From: Candidatus Spechtbacteria bacterium RIFCSPHIGHO2_02_FULL_43_15b
Lineage (GTDB): Bacteria > Patescibacteriota > Minisyncoccia > Spechtbacterales > HO2-43-30
Reading direction: 5' to 3'
DNA length: 39,897 nucleotides
Assembly (NCBI GenBank): GCA_001819985.1
Contig: MHOE01000003.1
Location: 233 to 40,129 of the forward strand
A program made the translations under genes and the position numbers. Numbering within the stretch: the first letter of the stretch is position 1; the number at the start of each line of letters is the position of its first letter. Below, one piece after another: positions 6,806 to 16,417 of this stretch. The notes below the pieces were generated by a model. That model saw nothing but the letters and a program-made list of their open reading frames with translations, had not been told where the DNA came from and searched no databases.

Positions 6806-8899
6806 ATGCCTAACAGCGGGGAAAACGGAAAAAGGCTTTCATTTGATGAAAGCAAACTTCTTGGTCTTCTTTCAAAACATAGCGAGCCGGAAGTTAGCTT
6901 TCTGGCGAAGTCGCTGGATGTTAGCTCTGAAGATGTAATCATACTTGGCGATTCCCTTTCAAAGAAGGGGTATAAGATTGCCTATGACAAGCCGAACGAA
7001 ACCATCCGTCTACTTACGGAAGCGGAAGAGTTTGGAACTACCCATATAGACATTAGTGAAGCGTTGGACCACTTCCGCATCGGAGTGATAGCGGAAACTA
7101 GGATAGGCAGTATCCAACAGCAGATGTGCCTTCTAAGGGGGGTATATGAAAATATTTTCAAACAGCTAGGAACAACCTTCAATGTTGTTGTGGGAAACTT
7201 ACTTGTCGGAAAACCCGACAAAGGTTCCGCGCGCGCTTCAGTTCGTCAGGATGTATATCTTCGCACCCCAAACGAGCAGAGAAATTTTGTTGTTGAGCAA
7301 TTTCCAACTTCAGGAAAGGGCGTTAAAACCTACATTATTTCAGGAAGGTGCGACCTTACATTTAACGAAAAGGGATATAGCATAATCCAAGATATATGCC
7401 AGAGGCGGGACGATTTTGTTTATTGCGGAGATCAAGGGCATATTTTTGATATTAAAGGGACCGAAGTAATGGCAATGAACCCGTATCAGGACAACGGACC
7501 CGACGGAAAATCATACGGTCCTGAAAAGATAGCGCGTTCACTTTATAAGCACCCCGATATTTTGCTGGTTGCGGGAATGCATAGGGCGGGACTCGCCCCT
7601 GATTATTGGAATGACGGCAAGGGCGATCTTGTCATGATTCCCTCCATGCATACGCAAATGGCTCGTCAGCGGAATAAGCAGGCGCCAGTTCATCCGGATA
7701 TAGGAGTTTGCGTAATCGATATAGACCTGAAGCAAAAAGATAAGAACGGCAGGCCGAAAGTGTCTTATAGATTTATAAACCTGAATCCTTACGCCGATTA
7801 CTCGCAAACCGAACATCTGGAGCCCTATCCGAGTTTTAACAAGAAAGAGCTTTCCTCCGACGAGAAAGAAATTCTTAAATGGCTCAACAACGCTTCAAGT
7901 TTTGGTTTGAGTATTGGAGAAATGTCCCGCAAGAGAAGGCAACTAAGCAGACAGCGAATAGAAGAAGCGATTAGCCGTCTAAAAGAATTGGGCTATCCTA
8001 TTGACCTTCCCGGAGATAAGAAGCGAGTTTATCTTCAACAAAGCCGAAGAACGAATTTTTCATCCGCTCAATTTCCACGCCCCGAAAAAACATCTGCCCT
8101 GCTTGTAAGCGACTCTCACCTCACAAGTAAGCATCAGCAGGTAGGAATTTTGCATAAGGCGTATAAGATCGCCTCGGAGCGCGGGATACGGCACGCGTTT
8201 AATGGCGGAGATGTTCATGACGGTCCCGCATTCGGCGGGTATAAAGGGCATGATAAGGATGTTACAACCCCGGATCCCTGGGAACAGCTTGATTACGCGC
8301 GCGACAGGTACCCGCACCTTGAAGTAAATGGCGAGTGTTCGTGCGGCGAGGGTTGCGGATGCGGGAAAACATATATGATTGACGGCAATCACGACGGCTG
8401 GCAACAGCAATTTGATTTCGTGAAGGAACTTTGCGACAAACGGGATGACTTGGAATTTTTGGGCAGTCAGTATGGGCATCGGATTGTCGAGGGAGTTTAT
8501 TACTATGTGATACACCCGAGAGGCGGATCCGGGGATTCGCTGTCAAGAAAACTTGAGAAGCATATAAATCAAATTAGAAATCGAACAAGCAAAGGAAAGG
8601 GCTATCCCCGCGTGGCGATTCTTGGAAATTGGCATATCTCTTTCGCGATGTTCGACAGGGACATTCTTGGCTTTCTTGTGCCTTGCATGAAAGACGAAGA
8701 CGAGTTTCACGCGACTCTCGCCCTAGTTCCAAAAATCGGATTTTGGCTATCTCATATCGAAGTGGATGAAAACGGAAATATTTTCAGCTTCACGCCTGAA
8801 TATTTTGGTTTTTCCGAAGATGAAATAGATCCGATTGATTACCTCGATTTTCACAAGTGGCTGATAATGCGTGCCCAATCGAGTGTAAAAGAAAAGTAA
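6806..8899 (+). CDS. tandem wHTH-metallophosphoesterase protein (first MPE domain degenerate, second with metal-binding motifs)
   Basis: AAGGAG RBS then ATG 6806. C-terminal half has VSDSH, GGDVHDG, GNHDG, GNWH; N-terminal half has IAETR, VGNLLVG, SGRCD, AGMHR at equivalent positions; helical wHTH-like segments precede each. Confidence 0.8.
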   Translation: MPNSGENGKRLSFDESKLLGLLSKHSEPEVSFLAKSLDVSSEDVIILGDSLSKKGYKIAYDKPNETIRLLTEAEEFGTTHIDISEALDHFRIGVIAETRIGSIQQQMCLLRGVYENIFKQLGTTFNVVVGNLLVGKPDKGSARASVRQDVYLRTPNEQRNFVVEQFPTSGKGVKTYIISGRCDLTFNEKGYSIIQDICQRRDDFVYCGDQGHIFDIKGTEVMAMNPYQDNGPDGKSYGPEKIARSLYKHPDILLVAGMHRAGLAPDYWNDGKGDLVMIPSMHTQMARQRNKQAPVHPDIGVCVIDIDLKQKDKNGRPKVSYRFINLNPYADYSQTEHLEPYPSFNKKELSSDEKEILKWLNNASSFGLSIGEMSRKRRQLSRQRIEEAISRLKELGYPIDLPGDKKRVYLQQSRRTNFSSAQFPRPEKTSALLVSDSHLTSKHQQVGILHKAYKIASERGIRHAFNGGDVHDGPAFGGYKGHDKDVTTPDPWEQLDYARDRYPHLEVNGECSCGEGCGCGKTYMIDGNHDGWQQQFDFVKELCDKRDDLEFLGSQYGHRIVEGVYYYVIHPRGGSGDSLSRKLEKHINQIRNRTSKGKGYPRVAILGNWHISFAMFDRDILGFLVPCMKDEDEFHATLALVPKIGFWLSHIEVDENGNIFSFTPEYFGFSEDEIDPIDYLDFHKWLIMRAQSSVKEK

Positions 8900-8917
8900 G
8901 TTACGCGAGGTCTATAA

Positions 8918-9379
8918 ATGGATAAGCTGACCTTTCCGCCGTGTAGCTGGATTTTTGACCATCGCGGTCCTCATCATATAATACCTCGATCAAGATTTAC
9001 GGAAGCGCCGGTAAAAAATTTACAAGAGTTCAACTTATACCCCGAAATCAGATGGCCCAACGAAAGCGGAAAACATAGTTGCTGGCATTTGCTTTTCATT
9101 AATATGACATCCGAAGAAGTTATCGGCAAGATATTAAAATATACAAACAAAGACGGAACTTTGGATAAAAGATTTTTCAGAGTTAAATTCAAGGTAGAAG
9201 TAAAAAGCGGAAAGTCGGAAAACGGCGTGAAAAAAGCGCAGATAAAAACAGAAAAGGTCTGCGACAAAAATACTGAATGCGAACGAAAAGCCGCGTGGGG
9301 CATTTTATTTGGAGCGATGAACGGCTACGAAGCAGTCGCATGGATTAAAAAAGAGTTTATTAGAAAGGACTGGCAGTAA
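8918..9379 (+). CDS. HNH-nuclease-like small protein
   Basis: GPHHIIPRSRF...N..GKHSCWHLLFINMTSEEVI resembles HHxxPxSR...N..H..WH.LF HNH-like proteins. Confidence 0.6.
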   Translation: MDKLTFPPCSWIFDHRGPHHIIPRSRFTEAPVKNLQEFNLYPEIRWPNESGKHSCWHLLFINMTSEEVIGKILKYTNKDGTLDKRFFRVKFKVEVKSGKSENGVKKAQIKTEKVCDKNTECERKAAWGILFGAMNGYEAVAWIKKEFIRKDWQ

Positions 9380-9402
9380 GCCCCGTAATATCGGGGCTTT
9401 TA
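9379..9402 (+). terminator. intrinsic terminator
   Basis: AGCCCCG-taata-TCGGGGCTTTTAT. Confidence 0.7.
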
Positions 9403-9463
9403 TAAACGGCGGCTACACGGTTTTTTACTTATTTTTTACGAACTGGTATAATTTACATATACT

Positions 9464-10495
9464 ATGAGAATAGTGTTTAAGATATCGCTAATACTCGCGA
9501 TCGCATTCGACCTTATAGCCATAGGCGGATTGCTTTATCTCCTTACTGTTTCTAAAAGCGCCGCGGACCTGGCAAGCCGCGATATTATTGATTTTGAAGT
9601 TCAAAGCGGATGGAGCGCGGGGGATATTTCTCGGGAATTGAAGGCGAAGGGGGTCATAGACAGTGAATTTTACTTTACTTTTTACATAGTTTGGAACAAG
9701 GAATCAGGCAACTTAAAGGCGGGTTATTACGAACTTTCCCCGTCAATGACGATGCCGGAGATAGTGGAAGAGTTAAAGACGGGAAAGATAAAGCAGGTTA
9801 AAGTTACAATACCCGAGGGCTACACAACGAGCCAGATGGAGGAGCTTTTTATAAAATCTGATTTTGAATTAAATAAAGGAGAGCTTGTGGAGGCGGCGGA
9901 TGTATCTCCCGCGCTGGTGCATAGAATATTCAACCTCAATTTTTTGCTTGATTTGCCGGAAGATGCCACTATCGACGGATTTCTTTTTCCGGACACATAC
10001 ATATTCGAAGAATCTCCCGACTTAAATTCCATAATGGAAAAAATGCTGGTAAATTTTTCAGATAAGGTACCCGATGCGACACGAGTCAAAATAAAAGCTG
10101 ACGGCAGGACTCTCTACGATACGGTTAAGATGGCTTCTCTACTAGAGAAAGAGGTGAAAACCTACGAAGATATGCGAATTGCGTCGGGAATTCTATGGAA
10201 GCGCATCGAAATAGGTATGCCGCTACAAGTAGATGCGACCCTTATTTACATAACGGGTAAAAAGGGGAGCGAACTTACAAGCGAAGACAAACTGATAAAC
10301 TCGCGTTATAACACTTATCTTTATCGGGGTCTTCCTCCAACGCCAATAAACAATGCGGGGTTAAACGCCATAAACGCGGCGGTGAATCCGTTCGAAACCG
10401 AATTTTTGTATTACATTTCAACCCCGGATGGGGAAACAATATTCTCAAAGACATTGGATGATCACAACGCGAATGTGGCTAAATTTTTAAGATAG
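9464..10495 (+). CDS. mltG: endolytic murein transglycosylase MltG (YceG-like)
   Basis: N-terminal TM; IPEGYT, DGFLFPDTYIF, ASLLEKEVK, RYNTYLYRGLPPTPINNAGLNAINAAVNP and F(S)KTLDDHN motifs. Confidence 0.95.
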   Translation: MRIVFKISLILAIAFDLIAIGGLLYLLTVSKSAADLASRDIIDFEVQSGWSAGDISRELKAKGVIDSEFYFTFYIVWNKESGNLKAGYYELSPSMTMPEIVEELKTGKIKQVKVTIPEGYTTSQMEELFIKSDFELNKGELVEAADVSPALVHRIFNLNFLLDLPEDATIDGFLFPDTYIFEESPDLNSIMEKMLVNFSDKVPDATRVKIKADGRTLYDTVKMASLLEKEVKTYEDMRIASGILWKRIEIGMPLQVDATLIYITGKKGSELTSEDKLINSRYNTYLYRGLPPTPINNAGLNAINAAVNPFETEFLYYISTPDGETIFSKTLDDHNANVAKFLR

Positions 10496-10515
10496 CGTGC
10501 TATTTACAACACGCA

Positions 10516-10554
10516 AGCAAAATTCCCGCGCACTTTGCACGCGGGAATTTTGCT
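10516..10554 (+). terminator. strong intrinsic terminator
   Basis: AGCAAAATTCCCGCG / CGCGGGAATTTTGCT, perfect 15-bp arms with 9-nt loop. Confidence 0.8.
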
Positions 10555-10581
10555 TGACTTTTTAGTATTATCTTGTATAAT
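10554..10581 (+). promoter_or_regulatory. sigma70-like promoter
   Basis: TTGACT (10554-10559), 16-bp spacer, TATAAT (10576-10581), abutting the mltG terminator. Confidence 0.65.
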
Positions 10582-10647
10582 TCTATATAATAAGATCTTT
10601 GAAAATCCTCGGGAAAATATTTCTTATCCAGAAAAGGAGATGTCTAA

Positions 10648-12999
10648 ATGTCAGATGCTGGAGCCCAAAGGTTAAGACCAGTACTGTCGCAGACGGATGT
10701 AATATTCATTGTGTTTGCCGCTACAATCGGCGGCGGTCTTTTTACCCTCTTGAGTCCGGCGATTGCGTTAGCTGGCGCGGCTGTGTTGATTGTCATAGCG
10801 GCGGATGCGGCACTTGAGTTTTTGACTGCGGTTCGCTACGCACAGCTTTCAAGCGCTTTGCCGGATGTGGGCGGAGGACAGCAATGGATACGACAGGGGC
10901 TTGGAAATTTCGGAGGCCATATATGCGGGTGGATTTCATGGCTGGCTCATTCCGTGGCGTGCGGGGTGTACGCGATAAGTTTGGGGTTTTATTTGAATTA
11001 CACTTTCCTCAATTATCTCCCGCAGGCGGCGGTAGGGGAAAAGGTCTTTGCTATTTCAATTATTATCGTTTTAAGCATAGTCAATTATCTCGGAGTAAAA
11101 TTTACCGGAAGAATTAACAAGTACGGCGCTATTGGCGCTATTGGAATTCTTGCGTTATTTGTGGCGCTCGGCCTTTTAACTTCCGCGAGCGACATAGAGG
11201 CAAGCGCGAAAAATTTTGATAACTTTTTCATGTATGGATTTTCGGGTGTTTTTTCCGGGATGGGAATGTTTTATCTGGCATTTCAGGGGTCTGAAGTTGG
11301 AGCTCAAGCCGGTGAGGAAGTTCGAAATCCGAAAGATTTGAAACGCGGTATAATAATAGGACTTCTGGTTATCACCTCAATCTATTTGCTAGTTACATTC
11401 GTTGCTATAGCTGGCGTTCACGCATCCGACTTGTCGAGCGCGTCGTATCTTGCTGACGCGAAAGAGGGCGCGCTTATAGCGGCATCTTCAAAGTTTAAGC
11501 TCGGCACGATTCTTTTTCCGGCAATTCTCGTCGCGGGGATTATTGTAGCGTTCATAGCGCTGAATGCCACTATATATTCTTCGAGTCACGCATTTTTAGC
11601 GCTGGCACGCCACCAAAGCATTCCAAGATTGCTCGATAGGATAGATCCTAAATTTGGCACTCCAACATTTGGAATTGTGATTTCCGGATTTTTAATTTTG
11701 CTTATGGCGGCAGTTATGCCGCTTAAAGACATCGCGGTAGTGGCGGATGTTCTTTTTATGTTTCTGTTCGGGTTATTGCATCTCGCGTATGCCGATTTGC
11801 GAAGAAGAAAAAAGGCCTTACAGACCAATAAGGTCTACACCTTACCATTCTACCCATACCTAGAAATATTTCCGATTCCGGGATATCCGTATTCAATAGT
11901 TTTTGTCTATGGTGCGTTGATAGCGTTTATGTGGCATGTTAGTCCTCTCGGGGTGCTATTTGGGGTTGGGTGGCTGTTTCTAGGGGTAATCCTTTACAGC
12001 CGTTACGCAATGATTAAGGAAATAGAGGAGATCGATTCCTCAACGATTTACGGTGTAGAGGCAAGGCGAGACACGAGGTCTAGGTTTAAGGTGCATTGTG
12101 TTTTGCCAGATTCCTCGGCGATTACAGAGCACAGGAAAGTTTTTATGCTTAAATTCGTCTCCGCAATCGCTTCTATTAGAAAGCAAGGCGCTAAATTTTT
12201 CTGCTATGCGGACTCCGGAGCTAATAAGAATCAGGGCGAATACGACGATCGACTTTCCCGTTATTTCCAAGCATATTTTGCGCCGTTGGAGATTTTTTTT
12301 CGGGAAAGAGAAGATCTTTCATTTGCCGGTGCGGGACGCTTAGTGCAAGATAAGGGCGAAGATATAGTCGCGATGGTCGAGCGCTATGACCCCGATATCC
12401 TGATTATTCCGTACGAACAGCTTAGGGAACTGCGTCGTCGAGTATTATCCATAAGACAATTTCACCATGTTCTTCAGGAAGTTCGTTGCGATCTCATAAT
12501 TTCAAAGATAAACGATGGCGCGAGAAATCCCGTTCGGGTACTTGTTCCTTTCAGGGTAAAATCTCACAATCAGAACAATAGGTTACTTGCTGAAACAGTA
12601 ACGGCATTTTCGAAATTTTTCGATGGAAAGCCGACATTTCTTGTGATTGATGACGATAAAAAGGGGTCGGCAAGACAGAAAATCGAAAAAGATTTGAGAG
12701 ATATAGGGATTCCGGAAGACCTTGCGGGCGATATCCGGATAATTCATGCAGGCGTAGTAGCCGATCGTATTCTAGAAATGTCGAAAGATTTCGATGTGGT
12801 TATAATGGGAAGTTCGAGGGGCGGATCATTCAGCGAGATTACTTTGGGTCAAACCGCGGAATTAGTGCTTGAACGGTGCGAAACGACTACGATTGTGGTC
12901 AGGCATCATCAGGAAGTTTTCGATCCCATTACGAATCCAATCAGGGCTTTATATGAAGAAATTTACAAATTTTTTGCGAAAAAAGTTCCGGGTAACTAG
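10648..12999 (+). CDS. APC-family amino acid permease fused to C-terminal universal stress protein-like domain
   Basis: ~12 hydrophobic segments beginning FAATIGGGLFTLLSPAIALAG; C-terminus VRVLVPF...DVVIMGSSRGGSFSEITLGQTAELVLERCETTTIVVRH is USP-like; AAGGAG RBS. Confidence 0.85.
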   Translation: MSDAGAQRLRPVLSQTDVIFIVFAATIGGGLFTLLSPAIALAGAAVLIVIAADAALEFLTAVRYAQLSSALPDVGGGQQWIRQGLGNFGGHICGWISWLAHSVACGVYAISLGFYLNYTFLNYLPQAAVGEKVFAISIIIVLSIVNYLGVKFTGRINKYGAIGAIGILALFVALGLLTSASDIEASAKNFDNFFMYGFSGVFSGMGMFYLAFQGSEVGAQAGEEVRNPKDLKRGIIIGLLVITSIYLLVTFVAIAGVHASDLSSASYLADAKEGALIAASSKFKLGTILFPAILVAGIIVAFIALNATIYSSSHAFLALARHQSIPRLLDRIDPKFGTPTFGIVISGFLILLMAAVMPLKDIAVVADVLFMFLFGLLHLAYADLRRRKKALQTNKVYTLPFYPYLEIFPIPGYPYSIVFVYGALIAFMWHVSPLGVLFGVGWLFLGVILYSRYAMIKEIEEIDSSTIYGVEARRDTRSRFKVHCVLPDSSAITEHRKVFMLKFVSAIASIRKQGAKFFCYADSGANKNQGEYDDRLSRYFQAYFAPLEIFFREREDLSFAGAGRLVQDKGEDIVAMVERYDPDILIIPYEQLRELRRRVLSIRQFHHVLQEVRCDLIISKINDGARNPVRVLVPFRVKSHNQNNRLLAETVTAFSKFFDGKPTFLVIDDDKKGSARQKIEKDLRDIGIPEDLAGDIRIIHAGVVADRILEMSKDFDVVIMGSSRGGSFSEITLGQTAELVLERCETTTIVVRHHQEVFDPITNPIRALYEEIYKFFAKKVPGN

Positions 13000-13030
13000 G
13001 ATTAACCTTTGAGTTTTTCCGGTAAAATTT

Positions 13031-13055
13031 AACCCCCAATAAACGGGGGTTTTTA
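13031..13055 (+). terminator. intrinsic terminator
   Basis: AACCCCC-aataaac-GGGGGTTTTT. Confidence 0.75.
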
Positions 13056-13135
13056 ATTGCAAAGTTATGTGGTAATGTAAAAATTAAGTTATTTGACAAT
13101 TTATATCCTAATTTATCATCGAAGGAGGTGGCATT

Positions 13136-14347
13136 TTGCGAGAGGCGGAGTTCGCAAGGGTAATCACAACAAATGAAAAAAGATTGGCGTCATTCAGTAT
13201 TTTGGGGCTTATTTCTCTGCATACGGCTACAGCATACTTCCTGTATGTGCTTATAGGGGAAGCTTTGCCTAGATTTCATATTTTGGAATCGGGATTGATG
13301 GCAGTATTTTGCGCGTTATTTTTTTGCGGTATTTTCGTTTTGGCGGTAACAAATCGTTATCATCACGGAAAATATAGGGGCGAAGTAATAGATCACAAGT
13401 ACTATAAAAGGAAGCGAAAGTCGAAGGCGTTAAGAACAGCCGATATTTTGGGGCTTCTGTTTGTGACAGTCGGTCTTTTTGGGGCATTGCATCTGCTGAT
13501 ATTTTTGGGATTTTCGGCGTTTGGCGTGGCGACCTGGGCGCTTGCCTTCGCACTATTGATAATTTCAGGGTTATTCGGCATCACAATGGGGTATCATCGT
13601 TATGCTACGCATAAAGCTTTTGAGTGCGGAAAAATTTTTGGATGTTTTTTGCTGTTTTGCGGAGCTTTGTCATGTCAGGGCACTATAAAAAAATGGGCAA
13701 CGGAACATTTAATACATCACGCGCGTACGGAAATAGAACAAGAAGATCCCCACACGGCGGTTGAGGGATTTGTGCGTTCTCATATAGGGTGGCTAGTAAC
13801 GCCCTATAAGTACAACGAAAGAATCTGGAAAATGTTTTCTAGTGGTTTTGATTCGAATAAACTATTCGCCATTCAAGAGAAATTTTATCGTCCGCTTTAT
13901 ATGCTTAGCTTATTCGGCCCATTTTTTATCGTAGGGAGTTTGGGGTTTGTATTCGGCGATGGTTTTGCGGTTACGGAGGGGTTCAAAGCCGTATTGCTCG
14001 CGGGATTTTTTAGGGTTTTCCTGATTTTGCATATAACATTATCCGTGAATTCGGTATCGCATACATGGGGTTCCCAGCCATATGAAGATAGAAAGACCGG
14101 GGACAGCACGGATGTATGGATGCTAGCCCCATTTTCTTTCGGGGAGAATTTGCAAAATATACATCATCTTCTTCCTAGCGTCGCTTCTTACTGGGTAAAA
14201 TGGTATTATCCGGATATTACCGGAGTTCTTACTCAATCTCTTTCTTGGTTCAATCGGTTTTCCTTCTTAAAATGGATTGGCTTGCCATATAATCTGAAAC
14301 TAATCCGGGAATCAGAGTGGCGTTACATATCGTCTCACTCAAGCTAG
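13136..14347 (+). CDS. acyl-lipid/acyl-CoA fatty acid desaturase
   Basis: Three His boxes HRYATH, HLIHH and NIHHLLP in a multi-TM protein; TTG start after GAAGGAGGTG. Confidence 0.9.
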   Translation: MREAEFARVITTNEKRLASFSILGLISLHTATAYFLYVLIGEALPRFHILESGLMAVFCALFFCGIFVLAVTNRYHHGKYRGEVIDHKYYKRKRKSKALRTADILGLLFVTVGLFGALHLLIFLGFSAFGVATWALAFALLIISGLFGITMGYHRYATHKAFECGKIFGCFLLFCGALSCQGTIKKWATEHLIHHARTEIEQEDPHTAVEGFVRSHIGWLVTPYKYNERIWKMFSSGFDSNKLFAIQEKFYRPLYMLSLFGPFFIVGSLGFVFGDGFAVTEGFKAVLLAGFFRVFLILHITLSVNSVSHTWGSQPYEDRKTGDSTDVWMLAPFSFGENLQNIHHLLPSVASYWVKWYYPDITGVLTQSLSWFNRFSFLKWIGLPYNLKLIRESEWRYISSHSS

Positions 14348-14371
14348 GACAGTGATGTTTCAAATCAAATC

Positions 14372-14400
14372 AAACGGCGCGTAACTACGCCGTTTTATCT
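14372..14400 (+). terminator. intrinsic terminator
   Basis: AAACGGCG-cgtaacta-CGCCGTTTTAT. Confidence 0.65.
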
Positions 14401-14463
14401 TGACTTATCATTGTTTAATGTTATTATACCCGCATTAACTGGAACTTTCAAAAGGAGTGGGTA

Positions 14464-15594
14464 ATGGGCGCAAAAGAAACCATTACGCAAATTGCGGCAA
14501 CAGCGGGAATTACGATAAATGGGGATAATCCTTGGGATATAAAAGTCCATAACGAAAAATTGTACCGGAGGGTTCTATCCGAAGGGTCGCTTGGTTTAGG
14601 GGAAGCATACATGGATGGCTGGTGGGACTGCGAGCGGCTCGATCAATTTTTTTGCAGAATTATAAGCGAGGGAATGGATAGAAAAATGGGATTTAATTTC
14701 GAGCTTATAAAACAGCTTGCCAAAGCAAAGCTATTAAATATGCAATCGAGGTCGAGGGCGAAAACTGTTATAGACAGACACTACGATCTTAGCCCCGAGT
14801 TATATATGGGTTTTCTTGGCCCGTATAATCAGTACACATCCCTATACTTTTCGGAGTGCGAAACTCTCGAACTAGCGGAAGAGAAAAAGTTGCGTTTGAT
14901 ATGCGAGAAGCTCAATCTTCAAAGTCAAGATCGGGTACTCGATATCGGGTGCGGCTGGGGAGGGTTCGCGAAATTTGCGGCAGAGCGATTTGGATGCAGT
15001 GTTGTGGGCGTGAGCATATCCGAGGAGCAGATAAGATACGCTCGGGAATTCTGCAAAGGGTTGCCTGTTGAAATTATTTACCTGGACTATAGGGATTTAT
15101 CAGGAAAGTTTCCTGGGTATTTCGACAAAGTATTGGTTTGCGGGATGATAGAGCATGTTGGGCATAAGAATCACGGAAGATTGATGCGCGAAGTTTCGAA
15201 TTGTATAAACGATGAAGAGTGGAGCTTATTTTTACTCGATACGATAGGCGCTAATAAATCCAAAGTAACCGTGGATCCTTGGATAAATAGATATATATTT
15301 CCCGGCGGGATTGCTCCCAGCATAAAACAACTCGGAGAGGCCGCAGAAGATTTGTTTATCATGGAAGATCTGCATAGCTTTGGTCCGTCGTACGACAAGA
15401 CCTTAATGGCTTGGCACGACAGATTTGTTTCAAACTGGGATAATGTCAAACATATGTACGGTGAAAGATTTTATAGGATGTTTGAATACTATTTGCTAAG
15501 TTGCGCGGGAGGTTTTCGCGCAAGGATTGCTCAGCAATGGCAGATAGTTTTTTCAAAAAGAGGATACCCGGGCGGGTACGAAGCTGTCAGGTAA
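14464..15594 (+). CDS. cfa: cyclopropane-fatty-acyl-phospholipid synthase
   Basis: SAM motif VLDIGCGWGGFAKFAAERFGCSVVGVSISEEQ; YTSLYFSE, MIEHVGHKN, YIFPGG; GGAG RBS. Confidence 0.92.
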   Translation: MGAKETITQIAATAGITINGDNPWDIKVHNEKLYRRVLSEGSLGLGEAYMDGWWDCERLDQFFCRIISEGMDRKMGFNFELIKQLAKAKLLNMQSRSRAKTVIDRHYDLSPELYMGFLGPYNQYTSLYFSECETLELAEEKKLRLICEKLNLQSQDRVLDIGCGWGGFAKFAAERFGCSVVGVSISEEQIRYAREFCKGLPVEIIYLDYRDLSGKFPGYFDKVLVCGMIEHVGHKNHGRLMREVSNCINDEEWSLFLLDTIGANKSKVTVDPWINRYIFPGGIAPSIKQLGEAAEDLFIMEDLHSFGPSYDKTLMAWHDRFVSNWDNVKHMYGERFYRMFEYYLLSCAGGFRARIAQQWQIVFSKRGYPGGYEAVR

Positions 15595-15604
15595 TTTGAA
15601 TTCA

Positions 15605-15630
15605 AGCGCGGATAACTCCGCGCTTTTTAT
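15605..15630 (+). terminator. intrinsic terminator
   Basis: AGCGCGG-ataact-CCGCGCTTTTTATTT. Confidence 0.7.
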
Positions 15631-15663
15631 TTACAGGTATTGACTTATTCTTTGCGGTAATAT

Positions 15664-15850
15664 ACAGTGTATTTATCCATAGACCACGGGTGCAAATTTT
15701 TTCCAAATTTTTGCTTGGATAATAAAATCGAGTATTTAACAGCCCAGTAGAGCTGAAGCGGACATTCGATGGCTCAAATATCCCGTGCAGGAAAATCGGC
15801 TTATTCTATCCCGCCCCACCTTGGGGTTTATAGAAAGCTGATTTATCTTT
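15664..15850 (+). promoter_or_regulatory. ribosomal protein L10 (rplJL) leader-like structured 5' UTR
   Basis: AGACCACGGGTGC...TCCCGTGCAGG pairing (15686-15690 with 15782-15786) and a long hairpin AATCGGCTT...AAGCTGATT (15794-15843), directly upstream of rplJ; consistent with the L10 leader family. Confidence 0.7.
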
Positions 15851-15898
15851 TATCTGTGGAAACACGGATTTTTTATTAGAAATAAACTTTATCATACT

Positions 15899-16414
15899 AT
15901 GGCAACAAGCAGACAAAAAAAGGAAGAAATATTAAGAGATATAAAGGAAAAACTTTCAAAGAACAAGCTCGTCATTTTCGTCAACTATAAAGGCCTGACC
16001 GTGCCGGTTCTTGAAGGATTAAGGAGTAAACTGCGCGAAGAAGGGATAGATTTTAAGGTTATCAAAAAGACCTTGCTGGGCATGGGTCTCAAGGATTCCG
16101 GTATAGACGCGGATACGAAATCACTTGAAGGCCAAATCGGTGTCGTAATAGGGTATAAAGATGAAATTTTGCCGGCTAAGATTATAAATAAATTCGCAAA
16201 GGATATGGAAAATCTCAAAATTCTTTCGGGAATTTTTGAGAATAAATTCGCGGGAAGGGATAAAATACTAGCCCTTGCCGAAGTGCCATCCAGGGAAGAG
16301 TTGCTAGCAAGAATAGTTGGAAGCATAAATTCTCCGATTTCAGGCATCGTCAATGTATTTGCCGGAAATATTAGGGGATTAGTGCAAGTTTTAAGCGCGA
16401 TATCCAAAAAATAA
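15899..16414 (+). CDS. rplJ: 50S ribosomal protein L10
   Basis: NKLVIFVNYKGLTVPVLEGLRSKLREEGIDFKVIKKTLL plus position before rplL. Confidence 0.95.
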   Translation: MATSRQKKEEILRDIKEKLSKNKLVIFVNYKGLTVPVLEGLRSKLREEGIDFKVIKKTLLGMGLKDSGIDADTKSLEGQIGVVIGYKDEILPAKIINKFAKDMENLKILSGIFENKFAGRDKILALAEVPSREELLARIVGSINSPISGIVNVFAGNIRGLVQVLSAISKK

Positions 16415-16417
16415 TTC

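Noticed and set aside
8060-8546. Minus-strand ORFs of 151 and 94 aa
   Set aside because: Shadow ORFs inside the metallophosphoesterase gene, no supporting motifs.
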